From: Geodermatophilaceae bacterium URHB0062
GTDB lineage: Bacteria > Actinomycetota > Actinomycetes > Mycobacteriales > Geodermatophilaceae
Assembly (NCBI GenBank): GCA_000620185.1
Contig: KK211086.1
Location: 869,842 to 933,841 of the forward strand
Reading direction: 5' to 3'
DNA length: 64,000 bases
The notes below the pieces were generated by a model. It had not been told where the DNA came from and searched no databases. It saw only the letters and a list, made by a program, of their open reading frames with translations. Both the position numbers and the translations under genes were made by a program. Numbering within the stretch: position 1 is the first letter of the stretch; each line of letters begins with the position of its first letter. Shown in pieces: positions 37,130 through 49,652 of this stretch.

Positions 37130-37941
37130 CCTCCAGCGCCGTCGCGCTCGCCGATGTACTAGCCGCCGAGGGCGGCTTCCAGGCTCCGACGATCCAGGAG
37201 TTCTACCCGGAGCCGCTCGTCTCCTTCTCCATCCTGGGTATCGATTTCGAGATCACCCGGATCACGATCATCCTGTGGATCGCGACCGCAGCCATCGTCG
37301 CGCTGCTGGTCGCCGCGGTCCGCAAGCCGGAGGTCGTGCCCGGGAAGCTGCAGTTCCTGGGGGAGAGCGGCTACTCGCTCGTGCGCGACGGGATGGCCCG
37401 CGACGTCATCGGACCGAAGGGGCTGCCCTTCGCGCCCTTCCTCGGCGCCCTCTTCTTCTTCATCCTGGCGAACAACGCGATGAGCATCATCCCGTTCGCG
37501 CAGATCTCGCCGAACTCGAAGTTCGCCATCCCGCTCGTCCTCGCGGTGATCGTCTGGATCCTCTACAACTGGGTCGGCATCAGGGAGCAGGGCGCCGGGA
37601 AGTACTTCAAGGACGCCGCGATCCCGCCGGGCGTGCCGATCGGGGCGCTGATCCTCGTGACGCCGATCGAGCTGCTCCAGGTCTTCATCATCCGGCCGTT
37701 CACCTTGGCCGTCCGGCTATTCGCCAACATGTTCGCCGGCCACATGCTGCTGGTGGTCTTCTCACTCGGCGCGACGTACCTGATCACCGCGGGCGGCATC
37801 TACCCGATCTTCGGCGTCGCCTCGTTCGCCATGGCGATCGTGATGACGTTCTTCGAGATCCTCGTGATCGTGCTGCAGGCCTACGTCTTCACCGTCCTGA
37901 CGGCCACCTATCTCGCCGGTTCGGTCGAGCCCGCGCACTGA
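37126..37941 (+). CDS. atpB: ATP synthase F0 subunit a
   Basis: A 271-residue membrane subunit forming the proton half-channels. The essential Arg is in LAVRLFANMFAGHMLLV; further helices end in FEILVIVLQAYVFTVLTATYL. The GTG at 37126 overlaps the preceding stop; an upstream in-frame start would extend into the AtpZ-like gene. Confidence 0.97.
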   Translation: MTSSAVALADVLAAEGGFQAPTIQEFYPEPLVSFSILGIDFEITRITIILWIATAAIVALLVAAVRKPEVVPGKLQFLGESGYSLVRDGMARDVIGPKGLPFAPFLGALFFFILANNAMSIIPFAQISPNSKFAIPLVLAVIVWILYNWVGIREQGAGKYFKDAAIPPGVPIGALILVTPIELLQVFIIRPFTLAVRLFANMFAGHMLLVVFSLGATYLITAGGIYPIFGVASFAMAIVMTFFEILVIVLQAYVFTVLTATYLAGSVEPAH

Positions 37942-38005
37942 CCCGCACCACCCCCGCCAGCCGCCCGGAACGACCCGGGCGACCGACACAGGAGGAACAC
38001 CCCGC

Positions 38006-38242
38006 ATGGACGTCACGGCAGAGCTCGTCGGCAGCATCGGCTCGGTGGGCTACGGCCTCGCCGCGATCGGCCCCGGCATCGGCGTCGGCATCGTCTGGGC
38101 CGCCTACATCCAGGCGACCGCCCGGCAGCCCGAGTCCGCCGGTCTGACCCGTACCTACGCCTTCCTCGGCGCCGCCCTCTCCGAGGCGCTCGCGCTGATC
38201 GGCCTGGTCGCGCCGTTCATCTTCGGCCCCGGCACCCCCTGA
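38006..38242 (+). CDS. atpE: ATP synthase F0 subunit c
   Basis: A 78-residue two-helix hairpin. Helix 1 has the glycine motif AAIGPGIGVGIVWA; the polar loop is ARQPE; helix 2 has the proton-carrying carboxylate Glu60 in AALSEALALIGL. It forms the rotor ring. AGGAGG lies upstream of the ATG. Confidence 0.97.
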   Translation: MDVTAELVGSIGSVGYGLAAIGPGIGVGIVWAAYIQATARQPESAGLTRTYAFLGAALSEALALIGLVAPFIFGPGTP

Positions 38243-38280
38243 TCCAGCCGACCCGGAACTGAGACAGGGGTACTGACCGC

Positions 38281-38859
38281 ATGAGCATCCTTGCTGCCGA
38301 AGAGACCCACAATCCGCTGATCCCGCCGCTGGGCGAGATCATCGTCGGGCTGATCGCCTTCGCCGTCGTCTACTTCGTCTTCGCCAGGTTCGTCGCGCCG
38401 CGTTTCGAGCAGGTCTTCCGGGCCCGCCGCGAGGCGATCGAGGGCGGCATCGAGCGTGCCGAGGCGATGCAGGCCGAGGCGAAGGCGGCGCTGGAGCAGT
38501 ACCGCGCGCAGCTGGCCGAGGCCCGCAGCGAGGCGGCGCAGATCCGCGACCAGGCCCGCGCCGAGGGGCAGCAGATCATCGAGGAGCTGCGCGCCCAGGC
38601 GCAGGAGGAGTCCGCGCGGATCATGGCGCGCGGCGAGGAGCAGCTGGCCACCGCCCGGCAGCAGATCGTCAACGAGCTGCGCGGCCAGATCGGCACGCTC
38701 GCCGTCGACCTCGCCGGCCGCGTGGTGGGGGAGTCGCTCGCCGAGGACGTGCGCCGGCGCGGCACCGTCGACCGCTTCCTCGACGAGCTCGATGCCATGG
38801 CCGCGGCCGGTGACGGCCGCAGCGACGGCGCCGTCGTGGTCCCCGAGAGCAACCGCTGA
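38281..38859 (+). CDS. atpF: ATP synthase F0 subunit b
   Basis: A 192-residue stator subunit with one N-terminal helix ([21 protein letters not shown]) and a long charged coiled coil. It links F0 to the F1 head. The stop overlaps the atpH ATG. Confidence 0.96.
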   Translation: MSILAAEETHNPLIPPLGEIIVGLIAFAVVYFVFARFVAPRFEQVFRARREAIEGGIERAEAMQAEAKAALEQYRAQLAEARSEAAQIRDQARAEGQQIIEELRAQAQEESARIMARGEEQLATARQQIVNELRGQIGTLAVDLAGRVVGESLAEDVRRRGTVDRFLDELDAMAAAGDGRSDGAVVVPESNR

Positions 38860-39731
38860 TGGAGGCCTCCAGCCGCGCGGCGCTGGCCGAGGTGCGCGAG
38901 CGTCTCGCCACGCTCACCTCGGCCCCGTCGGGTCTGCTCGAGAAGGCCAAGGACCGCCTCACGGGGCAGGCCCGGGCCGTCTCGGGCCCGGAGCTGGTGG
39001 GCCTCGCCGACGAGCTGTTCGCCATCGCGCGGCTGCTCGACGGGCAGCTGGCGCTGCGGCGGGCGCTGTCCGACCCGTCGGGCAAGCCCGACGACCGGGC
39101 GGCCCTGGCGCGCCGGCTGTTCGGCGGCAAGGTGTCGGTGACCGCCGTCGACCTTGCCGAGGCGGTCGCCCGGCAGCGGTGGTCGCACCCGATCGACCTG
39201 GTGGACGCCTTCATGACCCTGGCGACCGAGGCGTCCCTCGACGCCGCGGACGTGCGGGGCGAGCTCGAGAGCGTCGAGGACGAGCTGTTCCGGTTCGGCC
39301 GCATCGTGGGCGGCGACCGCGAGCTCGCCCGCATCCTCGGCGACCGCAAGGCCAGCGCCCAGGGCAGGTCCGAGCTGCTCGACCGGCTGCTGTCCGGCCG
39401 GGTCAGCCCGGTCACCGAGCAGCTGCTGCGCAACGTGCTCACCGGGCCCTACGCCGGCAACGCGGAGAACGCCATCGAGCGGCTCTCGGACGTGGCCAGC
39501 CGCCGCCGCGGTCAGTCCGTGGCCCGGGTGACGACGGCCGTCGAGCTGACCCCGGACCAGGAGCAGCGGCTGACCGAGGTGCTCGGCCGTATCTACAGGC
39601 GGGCCATCGGGTTGCAGGTGACCGTCGACCCGAGCGTGCTCGGCGGTCTCGTCGTCCAGGTCGGCGACGAGGTCATCGACGGCAGCATCGCCCAACGCCT
39701 GGAAGCCGCCCGCCGGCGGCTGGCCGGCTGA
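38859..39731 (+). CDS. atpH: ATP synthase F1 subunit delta
   Basis: A 290-residue stator subunit, longer than the 177 or so residues of E. coli because of an extra N-terminal helical region. The C-terminal delta signature VTTAVELTPDQEQRLTEVL and the end GGLVVQVGDEVIDGSIAQRL are clear. Unlike mycobacteria, the delta gene here is not fused to a second b-type subunit: no transmembrane helix is present. It overlaps atpF by 1 nt. Confidence 0.95.
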   Translation: MEASSRAALAEVRERLATLTSAPSGLLEKAKDRLTGQARAVSGPELVGLADELFAIARLLDGQLALRRALSDPSGKPDDRAALARRLFGGKVSVTAVDLAEAVARQRWSHPIDLVDAFMTLATEASLDAADVRGELESVEDELFRFGRIVGGDRELARILGDRKASAQGRSELLDRLLSGRVSPVTEQLLRNVLTGPYAGNAENAIERLSDVASRRRGQSVARVTTAVELTPDQEQRLTEVLGRIYRRAIGLQVTVDPSVLGGLVVQVGDEVIDGSIAQRLEAARRRLAG

Positions 39732-39788
39732 CCGCCCCACCGACCGACCACCCACCGACATCACCCCGCAGGGAAGAGGACGCCACCC

Positions 39789-41426
<1,638 letters not shown>

Positions 41427-41429
41427 CAC

Positions 41430-43918
<2,489 letters not shown>

Positions 43919-43937
43919 CCCGCAGCATCCAGCGCCA

Positions 43938-43970
43938 CGGCCGGGCTCCTCGTCTCGAGGGGCCCGGCCG
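43938..43970 (+). terminator. Long hairpin between atpD and atpC
   Basis: CGGCCGGGC (43938-43946) pairs with GCCCGGCCG (43962-43970), and the loop holds a second stem CCTCG/CGAGG. It has no T-run. It could end or attenuate the atp transcript before atpC. Confidence 0.6.
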
Positions 43971-44087
43971 TCGCTCGTTCCCGGTCATCCGGCGCGGATG
44001 AATGTGGGCTGCATCCCCCTCACGGTGGACGGAACCCTCACCCCAGCGGGTGGAACATGGCTATCGTCCTGTCCGTCGGCGCGAGGT

Positions 44088-44318
44088 GTGCCGACGATCG
44101 AGACACACGCCCCAGACGCGGGCACGGTGCTGAGGATCGACGTGGACCAGGACGCCGGACGACCGAGCGACGCGCACGACGCCTGGAGCTGGCCCCCGTA
44201 CACGTCATGGGAAACCGTCGACGACGTGTTCCGCACCGACCACTGGGCTCCGGCCTCGAGCGTGCGGCGCCCGTGGGTGCGGGTCGGCCGCTGGACCCTG
44301 CTCTACCGCCGCGGCTGA
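44088..44318 (+). CDS. Small hypothetical protein between atpD and atpC
   Basis: A possible 76-residue protein rich in Asp, Trp and Arg (SWPPYTSWETVDDVF, VRVGRWTLLYRR). Its codon use looks coding, with a G/C third-position bias. It could start at GTG 44088 or at ATG 43998 in the same frame. Not recognised. It is an unusual insertion inside an otherwise fixed gene order. Confidence 0.45.
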   Translation: MPTIETHAPDAGTVLRIDVDQDAGRPSDAHDAWSWPPYTSWETVDDVFRTDHWAPASSVRRPWVRVGRWTLLYRRG

Positions 44319-44360
44319 GCCCTGACAGGGGCCCGGGTCGGTGCGCTCGCCCCCCGCGGC

Positions 44361-44366
44361 TAGAGT
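44361..44366 (+). promoter_or_regulatory. Likely -10 box of atpC
   Basis: TAGAGT, 31 nt upstream of the atpC GTG, which has its own GAGGAG ribosome site. Suggests atpC is made from its own transcript. Confidence 0.45.
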
Positions 44367-44397
44367 GAGGGCCCATCCGTGGACCCCGAGGAGTGTC

Positions 44398-44787
44398 GTG
44401 GCGACCCTGCAGGTCGAGTTGGTGGCCGTCGAGCGCAAGATCTGGTCGGGCGAGGCCAGGATGGTCATCGCACGCACGACCGAGGGTGAGCTCGGTGTGC
44501 TGCCCGGTCACGCCCCGCTGCTCGGCCAGCTCGCGGAGGGTGGCGTCGTGACCATCCGCACCGACTCCGGCGAGGACGTCGTCGTCGCGGCGCACGGCGG
44601 CTTCCTGTCGGTCACCGACCGCGGCGTCTCGATCCTGGCGGAGACCGCGGAGATCTCCACCGAGATCGACGTCGAGCGCGCCCGGGAGGCCCTCCGCCGC
44701 GCGGAGGATGCCGGCGACGACCCCGAGTCGGTGGACGCAGCTCGCCGGGCACAGTCCCGGCTCAGGGCGGCCGGCGAGAGCACCTGA
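44398..44787 (+). CDS. atpC: ATP synthase F1 subunit epsilon
   Basis: A 129-residue subunit with the N-terminal beta-sandwich ([37 protein letters not shown], key part [10 protein letters not shown]) and a C-terminal helical hairpin. It couples the rotor and inhibits hydrolysis. GAGGAG precedes the GTG. It is separated from atpD by 479 nt, where most bacteria have a short gap. Confidence 0.96.
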   Translation: MATLQVELVAVERKIWSGEARMVIARTTEGELGVLPGHAPLLGQLAEGGVVTIRTDSGEDVVVAAHGGFLSVTDRGVSILAETAEISTEIDVERAREALRRAEDAGDDPESVDAARRAQSRLRAAGEST

Positions 44788-44839
44788 CCGCGCTCGCCCC
44801 GAAACCCGCCGAGCCCGCTCGCGGACCCGAGGACATCCG

Positions 44840-45241
44840 GTGACCACGGTGCTCCTGGTCCTGGCCGCAGCGGCGCTCGTGGTGGTGGTCTTCGCGTTCC
44901 TGCTGCGCCGGCGCTTCCTGCTCTCGGGCCTGGGCGCGGTGACCATGTGGTTGCGGCCCGAGGGCTCGCCCCGCTGGTCGGTCGGCGTCGCCTGGTACGG
45001 CGGCGACGCCCTGCTCTGGTACCGCGCGCTCTCCCTGTCGGTCCGGCCGCAGCATCGGCTCTGCCGCGCCGACTTCTCCGTCCGCGAGCGCCGCAGCGCA
45101 CGCCGGGACGACCTGGCCCTGCCCTCTGACGTCGTCGTGCTGTCCTGCTCCACCGGTGAGGGGCCGCGGGACCTGGCCATGGACGCCTCGACGGTGACCG
45201 GCTTCCTCTCCTGGGTGGAGTCCGCGCCGCCGGGAAGCTGA
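44840..45241 (+). CDS. DUF2550 family membrane-associated protein
   Basis: A 133-residue protein with one N-terminal transmembrane helix (TTVLLVLAAAALVVVVFAFLL) and a conserved WLRPEGSPRWSVGVAWYGGDALLWYRALSL region. DUF2550 genes follow atpC in many actinobacteria. Function unknown. The GTG start at 44840 follows a GAGGA. Confidence 0.9.
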   Translation: MTTVLLVLAAAALVVVVFAFLLRRRFLLSGLGAVTMWLRPEGSPRWSVGVAWYGGDALLWYRALSLSVRPQHRLCRADFSVRERRSARRDDLALPSDVVVLSCSTGEGPRDLAMDASTVTGFLSWVESAPPGS

Positions 45242-45257
45242 CGCCGCCTGCCGGGAG

Positions 45258-45854
45258 TCAGTCGGCGGCGCGCTGGGCGTGGGCCCCGCTGTGCGCTCCG
45301 GGCTCCCACAGGACGTCGCCGCCCGGATTCGCCGTGCGGGCCAGGATGAACAGCAGGTCCGACAGCCGGTTGAGGTAGCGGGCCGTCTCGGGGTTCGTGC
45401 GGCCGGCGTCGACGGCGAGCAGCGCCCACACGCTGCGCTCGGCCCGGCGGACGATCGCCCGCGCCTGGTGCAGCAGCGCCGCGGCGGGCGTGCCGCCGGG
45501 CAGGATGAAGCTGGCCAGCTTCGGCAGCGTCTCGTTGTACTCGTCGCACGCCGCCTCCAGCCGCTCGGTGTAGGCGGCGATGACGCGCAGCGGAGGGTAG
45601 GCCGGGTCCGGCGTCACGGGGGTCGAGAGGTCGGCGCCGACGTCGAACAGGTCGTTCTGCACGCTGCGGAGCAGGTCGGCCACGGCTGCGATCGGGTCGC
45701 CGAGCGCGAGGGCCACGCCCAGCGCGCTGTTCGCCTCGTCGACGTCGGCGTAGGCGATCAGCCGGGGATCGGTCTTGGCCACCCGGCTCATGTCGCCGAG
45801 ATGCGTCTGCCCGGCGTCGCCGGTCTTCGTGTAGATGCGGGTGAGCCGAACCAT
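45258..45854 (-). CDS. Cob(I)yrinic acid a,c-diamide adenosyltransferase (PduO type)
   Basis: A 198-residue ATP:cob(I)alamin adenosyltransferase. The N-terminal TRIYTKTGDAGQTHLGD and the C-terminal RTNPETARYLNRLSDLLFIL (both typical) are present. It makes adenosylcobalamin, which the nearby mutase needs. A TAGGCT box lies on the minus strand 6 nt before the ATG, suggesting a leaderless transcript, back to back with murA. Confidence 0.95.
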   Translation of the reverse strand: MVRLTRIYTKTGDAGQTHLGDMSRVAKTDPRLIAYADVDEANSALGVALALGDPIAAVADLLRSVQNDLFDVGADLSTPVTPDPAYPPLRVIAAYTERLEAACDEYNETLPKLASFILPGGTPAAALLHQARAIVRRAERSVWALLAVDAGRTNPETARYLNRLSDLLFILARTANPGGDVLWEPGAHSGAHAQRAAD

Positions 45855-45860
45855 GGGGGG

Positions 45861-45900
45861 AGCCTATGACCTCAGGCCGTGCGGCCCGCGCCCGTAGGGT
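45861..45900. promoter_or_regulatory. Divergent leaderless promoters of the adenosyltransferase and murA
   Basis: TAGGCT on the minus strand (45866-45861) sits 6 nt before the adenosyltransferase ATG; TAGGGT on the plus strand (45895-45900) sits 6 nt before the murA GTG. The start codons are only 52 nt apart. Confidence 0.5.
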
Positions 45901-45906
45901 GACCGT

Positions 45907-47181
45907 GTGGAGTGCTTCGAGGTGGCCGGCGGGACGACCCTGACCGGCCGGGTACGCGTCACCGGCGCGAAGAACAGCACGCTCAAACTCATGGCCGCCG
46001 CGCTGCTGGCCACCGGGCGGACGGTGATCGACGAGGTGCCCGACATCCTCGACGTCTCGATCATGAGCGAGGTGCTGCGGCGGCTGGGCTGCGACGTCGG
46101 CTACGAGCGCACGCCGGGGTCGGGCGGTGGTGGCCGGGTGACGATCGACGTGCCGGAGAACCCCTCGACCGAGACCGACTACGACCTCGTGCGCCGCATG
46201 CGGGCGTCGATCAGCGTCCTCGGTCCGCTGGTGGCCCGGTGCGGCTCGGCGCGCGTGGCGCTGCCGGGCGGCGACGCGATCGGGTCCCGTGGCCTCGACA
46301 TGCACATCTCGGGGCTGGAGCGGCTGGGCGCCTCGATCGTCAGCGAACACGGCTTCCTGGTCGCCACCGCGCCCCGGCTGACGGGGACGTCGATCTGGCT
46401 GGACTTCCCCTCCGTCGGCGCCACCGAGAACCTGGTGATGGCGGCCGTCCTGGCCTCGGGCACCACGGTCGTCGACAACGCCGCGCGTGAGCCGGAGATC
46501 GTCGACATCTGCACGATGCTCACCGCGATGGGCGCCCGCATCGACGGTGCCGGCACCTCCACGATCACCGTCGAGGGCGTCGAGTCCCTGTCGCCGGTCA
46601 GCTACACCGCGGTGCCCGACCGCATCGTGGCGGGCACCTGGGCGATCGGCGCCGTCATGACACGCGGCGACGTCGTCATCGAGCGCGCGGTTGCCGGCCA
46701 CCTCACCGTGGCCCTCGACAAGCTGACCGACGCCGGCGCCCACGTCGAGGTGCTGCCCGAGGGCCTGCGCGTCGTCATGACGGAGCGCCCGCGCTGTGTC
46801 GACGTGGTCACCCTGCCGTTCCCGGGGTTCCCGACCGATCTGCAGCCCATGGCGGTGGCCCTCGCCGCGGTCTCCAGCGGCACGGCCCTGATCACCGAGA
46901 ACGTGTTCGAGGGCCGGTTCATGTTCGTCAACGAGCTGGTGCGGCTGGGCGCCGACGTGCGCATCGACGGGCACCACGCCGTCGTCCGCGGTCGGGAGAA
47001 GCTCTCGAGCGCGCCTGTGGTCGCCACCGACATCCGCGCGGGCGCCGGCCTCGTGCTCGCCGGGCTGCTGTCCGACGGGATCACCGAGGTGCAGGAGGTG
47101 CACCACGTCGATCGCGGCTATCCCGACTTCGTCGAGCAGCTGCGCGGCCTCGGCGCCGACATCAAGCGCACGCAGCGGTAG
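45907..47181 (+). CDS. murA: UDP-N-acetylglucosamine 1-carboxyvinyltransferase (Asp-type active site)
   Basis: A 424-residue EPT-fold enzyme for the first committed step of peptidoglycan synthesis. [15 protein letters not shown] marks the N-terminal substrate site, and the active-site loop reads [10 protein letters not shown] with Asp123 where E. coli has Cys115. As in Mycobacterium tuberculosis, Asp at this place prevents alkylation by fosfomycin, so natural resistance is expected. GTG start, with a TAGGGT box 6 nt upstream. Confidence 0.97.
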   Translation: MECFEVAGGTTLTGRVRVTGAKNSTLKLMAAALLATGRTVIDEVPDILDVSIMSEVLRRLGCDVGYERTPGSGGGGRVTIDVPENPSTETDYDLVRRMRASISVLGPLVARCGSARVALPGGDAIGSRGLDMHISGLERLGASIVSEHGFLVATAPRLTGTSIWLDFPSVGATENLVMAAVLASGTTVVDNAAREPEIVDICTMLTAMGARIDGAGTSTITVEGVESLSPVSYTAVPDRIVAGTWAIGAVMTRGDVVIERAVAGHLTVALDKLTDAGAHVEVLPEGLRVVMTERPRCVDVVTLPFPGFPTDLQPMAVALAAVSSGTALITENVFEGRFMFVNELVRLGADVRIDGHHAVVRGREKLSSAPVVATDIRAGAGLVLAGLLSDGITEVQEVHHVDRGYPDFVEQLRGLGADIKRTQR

Positions 47182-47185
47182 GGGC

Positions 47186-47518
47186 TCAGGCGGGCGGGGA
47201 GAAGGTCGCCGCCAGCGCGCGAGCACGGTCGGCGTCCTCCGGGAACACCAGGACATCGGCCCGGTGGACGGCGGGGCAGCGCACGGTCGAGCGGATGCCG
47301 GCGTCGGAGAGGACCGCGCGCAGCGCGAGCGCCGACTCCCGGCGGGACAGGGTGGCCACCCGCGTCAGGAGCTCGTCCGGGGGAGCCTCGCGGGGGCGCT
47401 GCCGGCCGTAGCCGGTGCCGAACGTCCAGCGCATGAACAGCGCGAGCAGCGCCAGGACGGCGAAGGCGATCGCCGGCCCCACGAGGTAGTGCAGGTGGCT
47501 GCCCGCCCCGATCGGCAC
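47186..47518 (-). CDS. DUF2007-like membrane protein
   Basis: A 110-residue protein with one transmembrane helix (LVGPAIAFAVLALLALFMRW) and a small C-terminal domain with VATLSRRESALALRAVLSDAGI and VLVFPEDADRARAL, resembling DUF2007 signal-transducing proteins. The GTG at 47518 has GGGAGGAC upstream; an upstream ATG in the same frame has no such site. It converges with murA (4-nt gap). Confidence 0.8.
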   Translation of the reverse strand: MPIGAGSHLHYLVGPAIAFAVLALLALFMRWTFGTGYGRQRPREAPPDELLTRVATLSRRESALALRAVLSDAGIRSTVRCPAVHRADVLVFPEDADRARALAATFSPPA

Positions 47519-47579
47519 GCCGTCCTCCCGTCTGTGAGGTGCGTCAGTCTGCCACCCGTACGGGTGCCTGGCCCATGCT

Positions 47580-47597
47580 GCTACTGGCGAGTAACCC
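47580..47597 (-). promoter_or_regulatory. Shared operator-like site, copy upstream of the B12 mutase
   Basis: On the minus strand it reads GGGTTACTCGCCAGTAGC, with a dyad core TACTCGCCAGTA. It matches 57873-57890 at 17 of 18 positions. It lies right before the TAGACT -10 box of the mutase gene, so a bound repressor would block transcription. Confidence 0.6.
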
Positions 47598-47600
47598 ACC

Positions 47601-47606
47601 TAGACT
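47601..47606 (+). promoter_or_regulatory. -10 box of a probable leaderless promoter (mutase)
   Basis: TAGACT ends 8 nt before the ATG at 47615. Confidence 0.5.
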
Positions 47607-47614
47607 CCGCTGGC

Positions 47615-49633
47615 ATGCCGTTCCCCTCGAAGCCGTCGGAGCGCGACCGTCCCTGGGTCATGCGCACCTACGCGGGCCACTCGTCGCCGGCCGAGTCCAA
47701 CGCCCTGTATCGGCGGAACCTTTCGAAGGGCCAGACCGGCCTCTCGGTCGCGTTCGACCTGCCGACGCAGACCGGGTACGACCCGGACGACGAGCTCGCG
47801 GTCGGCGAGGTCGGCAAGGTGGGCGTGCCGGTCACGCACATCGGCGACATGCGCGCCCTGTTCGACGGCATACCGCTCGACGAGATGAACACGTCGATGA
47901 CCATCAACGCCACCGCGATGTGGCTGCTCGCGCTCTACCAGGCGGTCGCGGAGGAGCACGGGCACGACGTCAGCACGCTCGCCGGGACGACGCAGAACGA
48001 CATCATCAAGGAGTACCTGTCGCGGGGCACCTACGTCTTCCCGCCCGGGCCCTCGATGCGGCTGATCACCGACATGGTCGCCTACACGGTGACGGCGATG
48101 CCGAAATGGAACCCGATCAACATCTGCAGCTACCACCTGCAGGAGGCGGGGGCGACGCCGGAGCAGGAGATCGCCTACGCGGTGAGCACCGCGATCGCCG
48201 TCCTCGACTCGGTGCGCGACTCCGGCCAGGTGCCGCAGGAGAAGTTCGGCGAGGTCGTCGCCCGCATCTCCTTCTTCGTCAACGCGGGTGTCCGCTTCGT
48301 CGAGGAGATGTGCAAGATGCGCGCCTTCACCCAGCTCTGGGACGAGCTGACGAAGGAGCGCTACGGCGTCGAGGACCGGAAGCACCGCCGTTTCCGGTAC
48401 GGCGTTCAGGTCAACTCTCTCGGGCTGACCGAGGCGCAGCCGGAGAACAACGTGCAGCGGATCGTGCTGGAGATGCTCGCGGTGACGCTCTCCCGCGACG
48501 CGCGCGCCCGCGCCGTGCAGCTGCCGGCCTGGAACGAGGCGCTCGGGCTGCCCCGCCCCTGGGACCAGCAGTGGTCGCTGCGGCTGCAGCAGGTACTGGC
48601 GTACGAGACCGACCTGCTCGAGTACGAGGACCTGTTCACCGGGTCGGTCGTCGTCGAGCGGAAGGTCGCCGAGATCCTCGAGGGCGCGCGCGCCGAGATC
48701 GCCCGCGTGCAGGAGATGGGCGGCGCCGTGGCCGCCGTCGAGTCCGGGTACATGAAGGGCCAGCTGGTGGGGTCCCTGGCCGAGCGGCGCCGCAGGATGG
48801 AGAGCGGTGAGGACGTCGTCGTCGGTGTCAACCGCTTCGAGTCCACCGAGCCCAACCCGCTCCTGGCCGACCTCGACGCCGCGATCATGGTGGTCGACCC
48901 CGCAGTGGAGAACGCGGCCAAGGAGGCCGTGCAGAAGTGGCGCGCCGAGCGGGACCCCGAGCCGGCGCAGCGCGCGCTGGAGCGGTTGCGCGAGGTGGCC
49001 GGCACCGACGAGAACCTCATGGCGGCGACCCTCGACTGCGCCCGGGCCGGCGTGACGACGGGGGAGTGGGCCGGCGTGCTCCGCGAGGTGTTCGGCGAGT
49101 ACCGCGCACCGACCGGTGTCTCGGCCGCCTCGGGCAACGGGGAGGCCGACGAGTCGCTCGTCCAGGTGCGCGAGCGGGTGCGTGCCACGGGTGAGCAGCT
49201 CGGCGGCCGGTTGCGCTTCCTGGTCGGCAAGCCGGGCCTCGACGGCCACTCCAACGGTGCCGAGCAGATCGCCGTCCGCGCGCGCGACGCCGGGTTCGAG
49301 GTGATCTACCAGGGCATCCGGCTCACGCCGACGCAGATCGTGTCGGCCGCGGTCGAGGAGGACGTCCACGTCGTCGGACTGTCGGTCCTCTCGGGTTCGC
49401 ACCTGCAGGTCGTGCCCGCGGTGCTGCAGGGACTCAGGGACGCCGGACTGGACGACGTCCCGGTCGTCGTGGGCGGGATCATCCCGGAGAGCGACGCGCG
49501 ACGGCTCCGGGAGCAGGGCGTCGCCCGCGTCTTCACGCCCAAGGACTTCGGCCTGACCGAGATCATGGGGCATGTCGTCGACGTCATCCGCGAGGTCAAC
49601 GGCCTCGACGAGAACGTGCCCGCGCCCGCCTGA
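47615..49633 (+). CDS. Ethylmalonyl-CoA/methylmalonyl-CoA mutase-type protein (MeaA/Ecm)
   Basis: A 672-residue single-chain B12 mutase. The N-terminal barrel has GLSVAFDLPTQTGYDPD and TTQNDIIKEYLSRGTYVFPP; the C-terminal B12 domain has the DxHxxG motif in LVGKPGLDGHSNGAEQIAVRA and VVVGGIIPESDARRL. Its length and layout fit MeaA/ethylmalonyl-CoA mutase, which turns ethylmalonyl-CoA into methylsuccinyl-CoA. A nearby ccr gene supports this over the two-subunit methylmalonyl-CoA mutase. The adenosyltransferase at 45.3 kb would supply the cofactor. Confidence 0.92.
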   Translation: MPFPSKPSERDRPWVMRTYAGHSSPAESNALYRRNLSKGQTGLSVAFDLPTQTGYDPDDELAVGEVGKVGVPVTHIGDMRALFDGIPLDEMNTSMTINATAMWLLALYQAVAEEHGHDVSTLAGTTQNDIIKEYLSRGTYVFPPGPSMRLITDMVAYTVTAMPKWNPINICSYHLQEAGATPEQEIAYAVSTAIAVLDSVRDSGQVPQEKFGEVVARISFFVNAGVRFVEEMCKMRAFTQLWDELTKERYGVEDRKHRRFRYGVQVNSLGLTEAQPENNVQRIVLEMLAVTLSRDARARAVQLPAWNEALGLPRPWDQQWSLRLQQVLAYETDLLEYEDLFTGSVVVERKVAEILEGARAEIARVQEMGGAVAAVESGYMKGQLVGSLAERRRRMESGEDVVVGVNRFESTEPNPLLADLDAAIMVVDPAVENAAKEAVQKWRAERDPEPAQRALERLREVAGTDENLMAATLDCARAGVTTGEWAGVLREVFGEYRAPTGVSAASGNGEADESLVQVRERVRATGEQLGGRLRFLVGKPGLDGHSNGAEQIAVRARDAGFEVIYQGIRLTPTQIVSAAVEEDVHVVGLSVLSGSHLQVVPAVLQGLRDAGLDDVPVVVGGIIPESDARRLREQGVARVFTPKDFGLTEIMGHVVDVIREVNGLDENVPAPA

Positions 49634-49640
49634 CCTCGGC

Positions 49641-49646
49641 TAGCGT
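49641..49646 (+). promoter_or_regulatory. -10 box of a probable leaderless promoter (enoyl-CoA hydratase relative)
   Basis: TAGCGT ends 6 nt before the ATG at 49653; it lies 7 nt past the mutase stop. Confidence 0.4.
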
Positions 49647-49652
49647 CGCGCC

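Noticed and set aside
38859..39731. Mycobacterium-style b-delta fusion in atpH
   Set aside because: The extra N-terminal part has no transmembrane helix; atpF is a separate full b subunit.
44038..47256. A 1072-codon minus-strand frame opposite atpC, DUF2550 and murA
   Set aside because: It overlaps known genes on both strands, including the adenosyltransferase in another frame, and shows no domain.
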